Shown here: one piece after another, positions 8,062 to 15,700 of the stretch
How positions within the stretch are numbered: the stretch's first letter is position 1
How the letters are laid out: each line of letters opens with the position of its first letter
Source of the DNA: Candidatus Methylomirabilota bacterium
Lineage (GTDB): Bacteria > Methylomirabilota > Methylomirabilia > Rokubacteriales > CSP1-6
NCBI GenBank assembly: GCA_036002485.1
Contig: DASYTI010000221.1
Span: forward strand, 1 to 44,338
Length of the DNA stretch: 44,338 bases
Direction: 5' to 3'
Notes under the pieces: model-generated
Databases searched by the model: none
What the model saw: only the letters and a program-made list of their open reading frames with translations
What the model was told of the DNA's origin: nothing
Position numbers and translations under genes: made by a program

Positions 8062-8598
8062 ATGCTTCCGCATGGCGTCCTCTGGCGTGAGCTCAAGACA
8101 CACGCCGATCATCGGGGTGAGCTGACGGAGCTGTTTCGTGCGGAGTGGCAAGACGGCCCGGCACCCGTCCAGTGGAATTTTGTGCGCTCCCAAAAGAACG
8201 TGCTGAGAGGGGTGCACGTACATCCACGGCATGACGACTACCTGATTGTTCTTGAGAACCGCATGGTCCTTGGTCTCAAGGACCTGCGCAGGGATTCTCC
8301 CACCCATGGCTGCGTGTCGATGATCGAGCTGAACGGGGAGCGTCTTTCCGCGATTCACATTCCGCACGGCGTGGCGCACGGGTTCTATGTTCCCTCGGAC
8401 GCGCTGTATGTCTACGCGGTCAGCAGCTACTGGGACGTGCTGGACGAACTGCGCTGCCGCTGGGATGATCCGGAGCTGGGGCTGAGGTGGCCGACCGATT
8501 CTCCGGCACTGTCTGACGCAGACACCACGGCGGGAACGCTCAGCGCGATGAGGCGCGATCTCGAAGCTCGTATGCGAATCGCGCCAAGCCCCCGATAA
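8062..8598 (+). CDS. dTDP-4-dehydrorhamnose 3,5-epimerase-like cupin (RmlC family)
   Basis: This 178-residue protein has the jelly-roll fold of RmlC, which epimerises C3 and C5 of dTDP-4-keto-6-deoxyglucose for rhamnose-type sugars. HADHRGELTELFRAEW, the VLRGVHVHPRHDD segment holding the candidate catalytic base His 52, and HIPHGVAHGFYV match the family. The catalytic Tyr is expected around SSYWDVLDEL (Tyr 123), followed by CRWDDPELGLRWP, the usual end of the core. The variant VHVHPRHDD, in place of the usual LHYQ, suggests a different sugar nucleotide. GAGAAG lies before the ATG. Its last 59 bases overlap the convergent glycosyltransferase gene. Codon use is less GC-rich than in the catabolic genes around. 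Confidence 0.85.
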   Translation: MLPHGVLWRELKTHADHRGELTELFRAEWQDGPAPVQWNFVRSQKNVLRGVHVHPRHDDYLIVLENRMVLGLKDLRRDSPTHGCVSMIELNGERLSAIHIPHGVAHGFYVPSDALYVYAVSSYWDVLDELRCRWDDPELGLRWPTDSPALSDADTTAGTLSAMRRDLEARMRIAPSPR

Positions 8599-9412
8599 GT
8601 GGAAGCGACAACAACTTTTTGCCAGCGCGAAATTCCACGGAAGGGGTAAGGCCGCCCAGGGTGGCCTCGACTCGCGCGCACTCTCGCACGAAGCGCTCGA
8701 GGGCCTGTGTGGTCAAATCCGCGCCGGTGATGCGCCTGCGTTGGTCCTCCAGTTCTTCGGCCCTTTCCGTGGTGGTCATGTCCTTGCGTGTCGGTGCCGG
8801 AAAACACAGGACGGTGGGTCGCACCGCGCTCTTCGCTCGGCAGCCCGGATCGGCAAGGAACTGCTGCCACATGTAGAGATCCGTCGGGGTTTCCGGGGGC
8901 GTGGTGCGCCATCCGTATGGCAGGGTGCGGTACCTGTGTAGCGTATGCGCCGCGCACGAGAGTGGGATGCGGTTGATGCCCGACAGGATCAGCTGCCTGA
9001 AATAGTCCTGTTCCAGATCGACCGTCCACGCCCCCAGCCCGGATCGCCGGTCCCAGTACAGCGGTAACGCGTTGGCGAAATCACAGGTTTCCAGCAGAGC
9101 GAGCATCGTTTCCACGTGGTCCGGCATCCACAGGTCGTCGTCAGATAGGTAGCACACGATCTGCCCGACGGCTTCTTGCAGGGCTTCTTGGCGCAGGATC
9201 TCGCCGTGCCGCGGCGCTTTGGGACTCTCAAAGAGGCGGATGCGGGGATCCAATTGCGCGACGGACCGTACGACGTCGCGGGCAGCGGCTGGCATGCCGT
9301 CGCCGACGATGAAAATTTCGATATCTTTCACGGTTTGCGTCAGCGCGCTGACGACGGAATGGCGTATCGTCGGACCGTGGTCATGGGTGGGGATGAGGAC
9401 GGTGGCCTTCAC
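8540..9412 (-). CDS. Family 2 glycosyltransferase
   Basis: The 290-residue GT-A enzyme opens with KATVLIPTHDHGPTIRHSVV and has SALTQTVKDIEIFIVGDG, the nucleotide-sugar binding half. The metal-binding DxD motif is in CYLSDDDLWMPDH (Asp 91-93). There are no transmembrane helices, so it acts at the cytoplasmic membrane face on a sugar acceptor. Its ATG overlaps the stop of the oxidoreductase gene by four bases (ATGA at 9409-9412), which shows coupling. The 3' end overlaps the convergent RmlC-like gene. Together with the flippase at 4457 it points to surface-glycan assembly; the sugar transferred is unknown. Confidence 0.9.
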   Translation of the reverse strand: MKATVLIPTHDHGPTIRHSVVSALTQTVKDIEIFIVGDGMPAAARDVVRSVAQLDPRIRLFESPKAPRHGEILRQEALQEAVGQIVCYLSDDDLWMPDHVETMLALLETCDFANALPLYWDRRSGLGAWTVDLEQDYFRQLILSGINRIPLSCAAHTLHRYRTLPYGWRTTPPETPTDLYMWQQFLADPGCRAKSAVRPTVLCFPAPTRKDMTTTERAEELEDQRRRITGADLTTQALERFVRECARVEATLGGLTPSVEFRAGKKLLSLPLIGGLARFAYELRDRASSR

Positions 9413-10338
9413 GGATGATGTGTTTTCGATGCCGCGTCGGCCATGGCCCGGAGTCTGTCGATGACCTCCACGACTTCGGCGCCCTCGGCCGCGCTGCTCT
9501 TGGGGGCGGGGCCGCCTTCGAGATGACCGACAAATGCCTCCAGCTCTCGGTACAGCGGCAGGTCGCCGCCGACGGGTCGCGTCTCGATGACCGGCGCGCC
9601 GTCCGGACCGTGACGCATGATCTCCACATGCCTATCGTATCCGTCGGCAAGCACGGCCGTGCCCTCCCGTAGGTGAAGGCGGACCTCGCGGCGTTTCTTG
9701 GGATAGAGCTCCGAAACCTCCAAGCGCAACCAGGGATCCGATCCGAGAATTGCCGATAGAGAGCAAAGGCCGTGAGAGCTGGATTCGGCGACAGCCGCCC
9801 GCGGCTCCGGGATATGCCCCAGGATCTCGAGCGCGATGGATAGGTCGTGCGGGGCGAGTATCCATACGGCATCGACATCGGCATGCGGGCTGCCCCAATC
9901 GAGCCGACAGGTACTGAGACCGATGACCGGTCCCAATTCTCCGGAATGCGCGATATCTCTCAATGCCTCGATGCCGGGGTGATAGCGCCATTTGTCCATG
10001 ACAAAGAGGCGATCGGGCAACTCTGCCGCCAGTTGCTTGGCCTCCTTGGCATCCGGCGTCATCGGTTTCTCGACGAAGATGGGAATGTGGCGCGGCATCA
10101 GGCGACGGATGATCTCTCCGTGCCAAACGGTCGGGACGGCCACGACGGCGCCACCCACCGCGGGCAGGTCTTCGACACGGTCCCAGAAAGAGGCAGCGCC
10201 CCCTGCCATGGCGAGCTCGCGCGACGCCGTGGAAGTGGCGGCGACGTGCACCTCGCAGTCCAGGGAAATGAGATCCCGCAAAATATGGACGCCCCAGCGG
10301 CCACATCCGATGAGCGCGATGACGCGTCTTGGCTTCAT
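9409..10338 (-). CDS. Gfo/Idh/MocA-family NAD(P)-dependent oxidoreductase
   Basis: The 309-residue protein has an N-terminal Rossmann fold with VIALIGCGRWGVHIL and a catalytic-domain EKP motif in PIFVEKPMTPDAKEA. This family oxidises or dehydrates sugars and nucleotide sugars, often in deoxy- or amino-sugar pathways. The middle (WGSPHADVDAVWILAPHDLSIALEI) carries the conserved His of the C-terminal domain. I set the start at the ATG at 10338, five residues before the first beta strand; ATG 10353 is also in frame and neither has a clear ribosome site. It is translationally coupled to the glycosyltransferase. It probably makes or modifies the sugar donor for that enzyme; this is inference from context. 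Confidence 0.88.
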   Translation of the reverse strand: MKPRRVIALIGCGRWGVHILRDLISLDCEVHVAATSTASRELAMAGGAASFWDRVEDLPAVGGAVVAVPTVWHGEIIRRLMPRHIPIFVEKPMTPDAKEAKQLAAELPDRLFVMDKWRYHPGIEALRDIAHSGELGPVIGLSTCRLDWGSPHADVDAVWILAPHDLSIALEILGHIPEPRAAVAESSSHGLCSLSAILGSDPWLRLEVSELYPKKRREVRLHLREGTAVLADGYDRHVEIMRHGPDGAPVIETRPVGGDLPLYRELEAFVGHLEGGPAPKSSAAEGAEVVEVIDRLRAMADAASKTHHP

Positions 10339-10513
10339 GAGCAGTTCGAGCATAACAAAAGCGTCTCGGTCTGAACGCGCAGAAAGCGATGCGGTGCTCG
10401 AGAGAGGCTAAGAGCCGACGGTGCCCGTATCAGTAGCTAGGCGGGGAAGATCTACGTTCCTGCATCGACGAGGGAGAGCCAGTCGCAGCTAGACGCCGGC
10501 GACCAGGCTAGCT

Positions 10514-10542
10514 GTCGGATCGTGAGACCTGACCCTCAGTGG
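10514..10542. repeat. 29-bp direct repeat, copy 2
   Basis: Matches 4493-4521 at 26 of 29 positions, with the 18-mer gtgagacctgaccctcag identical (10522-10539). The stop codon of the small leftward frame at 10536-10538 lies inside it. Same orientation as copy 1. Confidence 0.75.
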
Positions 10543-10703
10543 CACTGACCGAGGACTTTGCGCACTTCGAGGTAGGTGGCGGCGCCCACCCCCTCGACGC
10601 GCTCGAGGACCCGCGAGATGCGGTAGGCGAAATACCCCAGCTCCACGACCTCAAGCCCCACCCGGGCCAGCTTGGCGGCCAGGAAACCGTGCTCCATGAT
10701 CAT
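10536..10703 (-). CDS. Possible 55-residue hypothetical protein or gene remnant
   Basis: The frame encodes a small mixed-charge protein with a helical look (AAKLARVGLEVVELGYFAY, ISRVLERVEGVGAATYLEV). It ends in the 29-bp repeat, which supplies its stop codon. There is no good ribosome site before either in-frame Met (10703, 10697). I do not recognise the sequence. It may be the tail of a lost gene next to the repeat, or a real small gene divergent from the enolase-superfamily gene. Confidence 0.35.
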   Translation of the reverse strand: MIMEHGFLAAKLARVGLEVVELGYFAYRISRVLERVEGVGAATYLEVRKVLGQCH

Positions 10704-10830
10704 CGTCCGGATTGTTATTCGGTTCGATCGGTGTGTCAACGTCGACCATTGGATACGTTTCGGGTGCGGCCGTGACTGCTTGCCGATCGAGCGTATCCCC
10801 GCTACTCTCTGGGTCCGGAGGCTACCCCTG

Positions 10831-12012
10831 ATGAAAATCGCCAAGGTCGAATCGCTCCACGCTGATGCCGGGTCACGCAACTTCGACTTCCTCAAGGTCA
10901 CGACCGATACCGGACTCGTGGGCTGGAGCGAGTACAACGAAGCCTTCGGGGGTCCCGGTCTCTCGGCGGTGATCGACCGCCTGGCCCCCACGGTCATCGG
11001 CAAGGACCCGCGCGCCTGGGAGGCGCATGTCACGACCATGTATGCCCTCCGGCGGCAGTCTTCGGGCGGCGTGATCCAGCAGGGCATCGCCGCCATCGAG
11101 AACGCGCTGCTGGACATCAAGGCGCGCGCCCTCGGGATTCCCGTCTACGAGCTCTTCGGCGGTCCTGTGCGCGACCACATCCGCCTCTACTGGTCTCACT
11201 GCGGGACGTACCGCGTGCGCAACGCCAAGGAGCTCCAGATCCCGCCCGTCCGCACCCTCGACGACGTGGTCAAGCTCGGCAAGGAAGTGGTGGCCAAGGG
11301 CTATACCGCGCTCAAGACCAATGTGCTGCTGCTGGGGGACAACCCACGCACGTACACGCCGGGCTTTGCCCGCGCGGCCGAGGGGTTTCCCGAGCTCAAC
11401 GCCGACCGCCACGTGGTGAGAGCCATCCGGGATCAGCTGGCCGCCTTCCGGGAGGGCGCGGGGCCGGACATGGAGATCCTCGTGGACCTGAACTTCAACT
11501 ACAAGACGGAGGGCTTTGTCACCATGGCCCGGGCCATGGAGCCCTTCGATCTCTTCTGGGTCGAGATCGACACGCGAGACCCGAAGGCGCTCGCCTACAT
11601 CCGGAGCCGCGCGCCCATGCCCGTGGCCTCGTGCGAGAGCCTGTTCGGACGCCGCGACTACCGCCCGTACTTCGAGAGCTACTCCATGGACGTGGCCATC
11701 ATCGACACACCGTGGAACGGGGTGGGGGAATCGGTCAAGATCGCCAACATGGCGGACGTGTACGAGATCAACGTGGCCCCGCACAATTTCTATGGGCCGC
11801 TCGCCACCATGATGAGCGGGCACTTCTGCGCCGTGGTGCCCAACCTGCGCATCATGGAGACCGACCCGGATCAGGTCCCCTGGCACGACGAGCTCGTCAC
11901 CGTGAAGCCCGACATCAAGGACGGCCTCCTCAACCTGCCCACGGGTCCGGGCTGGGGCACCGAGATCAACGAAGAGGTCGTGCGGGCCCATCCGCCCCGG
12001 ACCGCCCGTTAG
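10831..12012 (+). CDS. Enolase-superfamily enzyme (mandelate racemase/muconate lactonizing family)
   Basis: The 393-residue protein has a capping domain (about 1-125) and a TIM barrel. AALLDIKARALGIPVYELFGGPV-type sequence (about 90-113) is the family signature. Metal ligands are placed at Asp 219 (ILVDLN), Glu 245 (WVEID) and Glu 269 (SCES). His 318 in VAPHNFYGPL is a candidate acid/base. In the KxK position the sequence is KTN (162-164), so the second Lys is replaced by Asn, which points away from racemase and towards a dehydratase-like sugar-acid or unknown reaction. GGAGG sits ten bases before the ATG. The next gene starts four bases after its stop. Confidence 0.9.
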   Translation: MKIAKVESLHADAGSRNFDFLKVTTDTGLVGWSEYNEAFGGPGLSAVIDRLAPTVIGKDPRAWEAHVTTMYALRRQSSGGVIQQGIAAIENALLDIKARALGIPVYELFGGPVRDHIRLYWSHCGTYRVRNAKELQIPPVRTLDDVVKLGKEVVAKGYTALKTNVLLLGDNPRTYTPGFARAAEGFPELNADRHVVRAIRDQLAAFREGAGPDMEILVDLNFNYKTEGFVTMARAMEPFDLFWVEIDTRDPKALAYIRSRAPMPVASCESLFGRRDYRPYFESYSMDVAIIDTPWNGVGESVKIANMADVYEINVAPHNFYGPLATMMSGHFCAVVPNLRIMETDPDQVPWHDELVTVKPDIKDGLLNLPTGPGWGTEINEEVVRAHPPRTAR

Positions 12013-12016
12013 CGCG

Positions 12017-12766
12017 GTGACCTCCAGGCGGGATCCCGTTCTCCGGGCCGTGGCCTGCCTCCTGCTGGTCCTGATTCCGGCGGCTACCCTTGCCGCGGAC
12101 GTCCCCTTGACCTCCGCCGAGCTCAGGCAGCGCGCGGCGGACATCGTGGTGGCGCTCAAGGAGTACCGGGCAAGCCTCGAGACGCTGCTGGCAATCTACG
12201 AGAAGAATCTCCCCAAAGCGATAGAGCGGCGCGATCAGCGACAGGAATTCTATACTCGAGGAATCGTCTCCCGCCGCGAGCTCGAAGAGGCCGAGAACGC
12301 CGTGACGACGGCCCAGCAGAAAATCGACGGTACCCGACGGGAGATTGCCGCCGTCGACCATGCCATCGCCGAGGCAACCACGGCCCGGACCCTGGCGGGT
12401 CTCTCGCCGCTCAGGAAGGGCGCGTTCGAGCAGACGGCGGTGTTGATCCGCTTCAATGGGGCGGCGGCCTGGTCGCTCAAGGCCGGCACGGCCAAGCTCC
12501 AGGAGTTCTTCACCGCGCGCTTCCACCATCCACTGCCCGTGAGCGCCTACGGCCAGACGCCGCTGCACGACCGCATGGGCTTCGACCACCGCGACGCGCT
12601 CGACATCGCCCTCCACCCGGACAGCATCGAGGGCCGGGCGGTCATGGACTACCTGCGGGCGGCCGGCATTCCCTTCATCGCCTCCTGGGGCGCCGTCTCC
12701 GGCGCGGCCTCGGGGGCGCACATCCACGTGGGCCAGCCCTCACCGCGGATCGTCTCGAAACGCTAG
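12017..12766 (+). CDS. Exported coiled-coil protein with possible LAS-type zinc peptidase tail
   Basis: This 249-residue protein begins at GTG four bases after the enolase-superfamily gene. It has a signal peptide (about 8-27, ending ATLAA). Residues 30-125 are charged and heptad-like (LKEYRASLETLLAIYEKN, RRELEEAENAVTTAQQKID), suggesting a coiled coil. The C-terminal part has FDHRDALDIALHPDS followed by a GAHIHVG motif. His/Asp and HxH pairs in this order recall the LAS peptidase group (VanX/MepA/M15), so a murein-cleaving or regulatory role in the periplasm is possible. The His-Asp spacing is not canonical, so the peptidase call is tentative. It is odd to find it coupled to a metabolic enzyme. 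Confidence 0.7.
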   Translation: MTSRRDPVLRAVACLLLVLIPAATLAADVPLTSAELRQRAADIVVALKEYRASLETLLAIYEKNLPKAIERRDQRQEFYTRGIVSRRELEEAENAVTTAQQKIDGTRREIAAVDHAIAEATTARTLAGLSPLRKGAFEQTAVLIRFNGAAAWSLKAGTAKLQEFFTARFHHPLPVSAYGQTPLHDRMGFDHRDALDIALHPDSIEGRAVMDYLRAAGIPFIASWGAVSGAASGAHIHVGQPSPRIVSKR

Positions 12767-12786
12767 CACGGAGAAAGCGGACGGGC

Positions 12787-13794
12787 TCATCGCGAGATCC
12801 TCCAGCCGGCAATCGCCTCGGGGTTGACGCAGCAGGCGGGCGGCTCGCCGCGCCCGGCGGCCAGGATCTGCTCGAGGGCGAGCCGGAGATTGGCTCGGCG
12901 GCCCGCTTCGCTGTGGCTCACATTGTGCGGGGTGAGGATGAGCCGCTCGGGATCCACGTTGCGCAGCGAGCTCGAGGGCTGCAGCGGCTCCTTGATGAAG
13001 GCGTCGACGGCGGCCCCGGCGATCCAGCCTTCATCGAGGGCCCGCGCCACCGCCTCCTCGTCCATCATCTCGCCGCGCGCCGTGTTGATGAGCAATGCGC
13101 TCGGCTTCATCCGCCGGAGCTCCTTCTCGCCGATGAGACCGCGCGTCTCGTCGGTCAGCGAGGCGTGGAGCGAGACAACATCGGACTCGGCGAGCAGCGT
13201 GGTCAGGTCCACGAGGGTGGCGCCCAGGTCCTGGGCCACGAGCTGGGGCACGTAGGGATCGGCGGCGAGGAGCCGCACGTCCCAGTTGACGAGCCGTCGC
13301 GCCACGTGCGAGCCCACGCGGCCGAGCCCGACCAGCCCCACCGTCTTGCCGAAGAGGAATTCCCCGCGGTCCTGGCGCTGCGCCCATTCGCCGCGGCGGA
13401 GCTTGGCCTCGTTGTGCTTGATGCGCTTGAGCAGCATCAGGAGGAGCCCGATGGTCGCCTCGGCCACCGAGATGAAATTCTCCGGGGTGGGGCTATTGGC
13501 GACGAGGATGCCGAGACGGGAGGCCGCGGCCACGTCGATCTTGTCGGTGCCGATGAAGGGCACGATGACGAGACGGAGCCGGGGGGATGATTCGAGGACG
13601 CCGCGGCTGATGGTCTCGAGGTGAGAGGCGAGGATGATGTCGACATCCCGCGCGGCCTCGGTGAGCTCGGCCTCGGTATAAGCCTGGCGTGCGGGCTGAT
13701 CGAGCGGGCGCCCGATCACCACCTCGTGTCCGGCCTCGCGGAGCGCCTCGAGCTCCTCGGGTGTCCCGCTCTGTCCCGTGGCCAGGATTCTCAT
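12787..13794 (-). CDS. D-2-hydroxyacid dehydrogenase (NAD-dependent)
   Basis: The 335-residue protein has the two-domain formate/glycerate dehydrogenase fold. The NAD-binding GLVGLGRVGSHVARRL carries GxGxxG. The catalytic residues follow the family order: Arg in INTARGEMMDEEAV, Glu in FIKEPLQP and His in LTPHNVSHSEA. It should interconvert a 2-keto acid and a D-2-hydroxy acid. I start it at ATG 13794 (MRILATGQSG), because the frame runs open upstream into sequence that is not family-like. The start overlaps the stop of the TPP-enzyme gene by four bases, so the two are coupled. Together they suggest handling of a 2-keto acid. Confidence 0.9.
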   Translation of the reverse strand: MRILATGQSGTPEELEALREAGHEVVIGRPLDQPARQAYTEAELTEAARDVDIILASHLETISRGVLESSPRLRLVIVPFIGTDKIDVAAASRLGILVANSPTPENFISVAEATIGLLLMLLKRIKHNEAKLRRGEWAQRQDRGEFLFGKTVGLVGLGRVGSHVARRLVNWDVRLLAADPYVPQLVAQDLGATLVDLTTLLAESDVVSLHASLTDETRGLIGEKELRRMKPSALLINTARGEMMDEEAVARALDEGWIAGAAVDAFIKEPLQPSSSLRNVDPERLILTPHNVSHSEAGRRANLRLALEQILAAGRGEPPACCVNPEAIAGWRISR

Positions 13795-15500
13795 GGCTTC
13801 TTGCAGATCACGTTGAGCAGGGCCTGGCGCTTCTCCTCGCGGACGACGCGGAGGGCGCGCTGGAGCGCCGCCGCGAGGTCGGCGGGATCCTCGACCCGCT
13901 CGCCATGCCCGCCGGAGGCGCGGCAGATCATCTCGTAGTCGGGGGCGGGCTCCAGCCGGGTGAGGGGCATGGAGTCCGTCTTGACCGCCCAGCCGTCCTT
14001 GGCATGGGTCTGCACCGCGCGCTTGACGGCATTCCATGTCTGGTTGTTGAAGACGACGAAGAGCACGGGCAAGTTGTGGGCGCGGGCCACGAAGTGCGCG
14101 GCCGTGGGCGCGCCGAAGATGTAGGAGCCGTCGCCGACACAGCAGATGACCGTGTGGTCGGGCGCGGCCAGCTTGGCCCCGAGCGCGGCCCCGAGCCCCC
14201 AGCCCAGCCCTCCCGAGGCCGGGGCCCCGAAGTAGCTGCCGGGCCTCGTGAAGCGGCACTGGGTCACGTCCAGATCGTATTCATTGACCACCATGCTCTT
14301 GTCGTCCACGAGATCGCCCACGCAGCGCGAGAGCCAGGCCATGTCGATGGGCGAGTCAGCCGACACCGCCTTGGCGCGGGCGGCCGCCGCCTGCTGCCCG
14401 CGCGCGTGCTCGGCTTCCCAGCGCGTCCGTCTCTTCGCCCGGCTTGCCGCATCGACGCGGGAGGCCACGGCGTCGGCGAGGGCCGCAAGGGTGAGACGCG
14501 GGGTGCCGGCCAGGGCCAGATCAGTGGGGAACCCGCGGATCGGGTAGCGAGAGAAGAGCGGATCGATGCCGAGGTGGATGATCTTGGCCTCGGGCCTGGG
14601 CCGCTTGAGGTTGGGAAACCACGGTACGTCCGACTCGACGACGAGGATGGCATCCGCCTCTTCCAGATGCGGCGCGGGATCAAAGCCGCCGTGGAGAGAA
14701 TGGTCCTGGGGGAAATTGACATAGGTGTGGGCCTGGTCGAAGACGGGCGCGCCCAGCGCTTCCGCCAGGGCCACGAGCGCGGGCACGGCGCGCGAGTCGC
14801 GCCCGGCCGCCTTCACGATGATGAGCGGGTTGCTGGCGGAGGCGAGGATCTGCGCGGCCTCCGCCACCACCTCGGGGGCGGGAAGCACGGGGCCCGGCGT
14901 CACCGCGCGAGCCGGATCGGCGTATTCGAAGGTCTCGTGCCGCTCGGCCAGCACCTCGCGCGGCAGGGTCAGGTACACGGGCCCCTGCGGCTCGGCCTGG
15001 CTCAGCGTCAGCGCGCGGTCCACTACGGTCTCGAGCTGCGCGAAGCCGCGGAGCTCGTAGTCCCACTTCACGAACTCACGGACCATGGCGGCCTGGTCGA
15101 AGGATTCCTGCGCCCAGTGGATGTGACGGTCACGGCTGCCCGAGAAGCCGTATTCCGTGATGGGATTGCGTCCGGCGCTGAAGAGCATCGGCACGTTGCA
15201 CCGCGCGGCATTGATGATGCCGCCCACGGCATTGCCGGCGCCCACGATGACGTGGACCATGACGGCTTGCGGCCTTCCCGTGACCATGGTGTAGCCGTGG
15301 GCCATGGCCACGGCCGGGGTCTCGTGCGGAATGGTCAGGGGACGCGGGCTCGTCTGCCCCTGGGCGCCCCGCTTGGCATAGGCCTCGATGAGGGGCGCGA
15401 AGTCCGTGCCCGCGTTGGCGAAGAGATACTCGATGCCCCGCGCGGCGAGCAGCTCGAGGTAGGCCTCCGCGGTGCTCTCCACTGCCGCTCGCTTCACCAT
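13791..15500 (-). CDS. Thiamine-pyrophosphate-dependent enzyme (acetolactate synthase/decarboxylase superfamily)
   Basis: The 569-residue protein has the three-domain POX layout. The N-terminal Pyr domain carries the cofactor-activating Glu in IPHETPAVAMAHGY. The central domain binds nucleotides or is vestigial. The C-terminal PP domain has the TPP/Mg motif GDGSYIFGAPTAA ending in FNNQTWN. Family members decarboxylate or ligate 2-keto acids; this sequence resembles the generic ALS/benzoylformate-decarboxylase-like branch and no exact substrate can be given. GGAGG precedes the ATG at 15500; an upstream in-frame start at 15575 adds 25 non-conserved residues. It is followed with ATGA overlap by the hydroxyacid dehydrogenase. 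Confidence 0.92.
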   Translation of the reverse strand: MVKRAAVESTAEAYLELLAARGIEYLFANAGTDFAPLIEAYAKRGAQGQTSPRPLTIPHETPAVAMAHGYTMVTGRPQAVMVHVIVGAGNAVGGIINAARCNVPMLFSAGRNPITEYGFSGSRDRHIHWAQESFDQAAMVREFVKWDYELRGFAQLETVVDRALTLSQAEPQGPVYLTLPREVLAERHETFEYADPARAVTPGPVLPAPEVVAEAAQILASASNPLIIVKAAGRDSRAVPALVALAEALGAPVFDQAHTYVNFPQDHSLHGGFDPAPHLEEADAILVVESDVPWFPNLKRPRPEAKIIHLGIDPLFSRYPIRGFPTDLALAGTPRLTLAALADAVASRVDAASRAKRRTRWEAEHARGQQAAAARAKAVSADSPIDMAWLSRCVGDLVDDKSMVVNEYDLDVTQCRFTRPGSYFGAPASGGLGWGLGAALGAKLAAPDHTVICCVGDGSYIFGAPTAAHFVARAHNLPVLFVVFNNQTWNAVKRAVQTHAKDGWAVKTDSMPLTRLEPAPDYEMICRASGGHGERVEDPADLAAALQRALRVVREEKRQALLNVICKKP

Positions 15501-15700
15501 AGCTGGCCTCCGTGGTCTCGGATCGGTGAGAGGAGAAAACGAGACGAGAGTAGCCCCGGGTCGCCGCACGGTCAAGGACCCCTCGGGTGGCTGCGCGGCT
15601 GCAGGCGCGATGTCGCGATAGTCTCCGCGCTTCGACTACTATGGGGTCCGGGCTCCATGGTCGAATAGCTCGGGCCGGCTGGATTGAGGAGGGCCCTTCA

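Larger units (their letters stand above)
10339..10830. other. 492-base region with only a doubtful small gene
   Basis: It contains the upstream region of the oxidoreductase gene, the second 29-bp direct repeat (10514-10542), a leftward 55-codon open frame (10536-10703), and the promoter region of the rightward enolase-superfamily gene. The stretch 10411-10513 shows no gene or convincing signal. Confidence 0.5.

Noticed and set aside
10872-12159. A 428-codon leftward frame opposite the enolase-superfamily gene
   Set aside because: Antisense shadow; the plus strand has the catalytic motifs.
13689-15668. A 659-codon rightward open frame opposite the TPP enzyme
   Set aside because: Antisense to a gene with clear TPP motifs; composition is Arg/Gly/His-rich as in shadows of GC-rich genes, and it has no recognisable domain.
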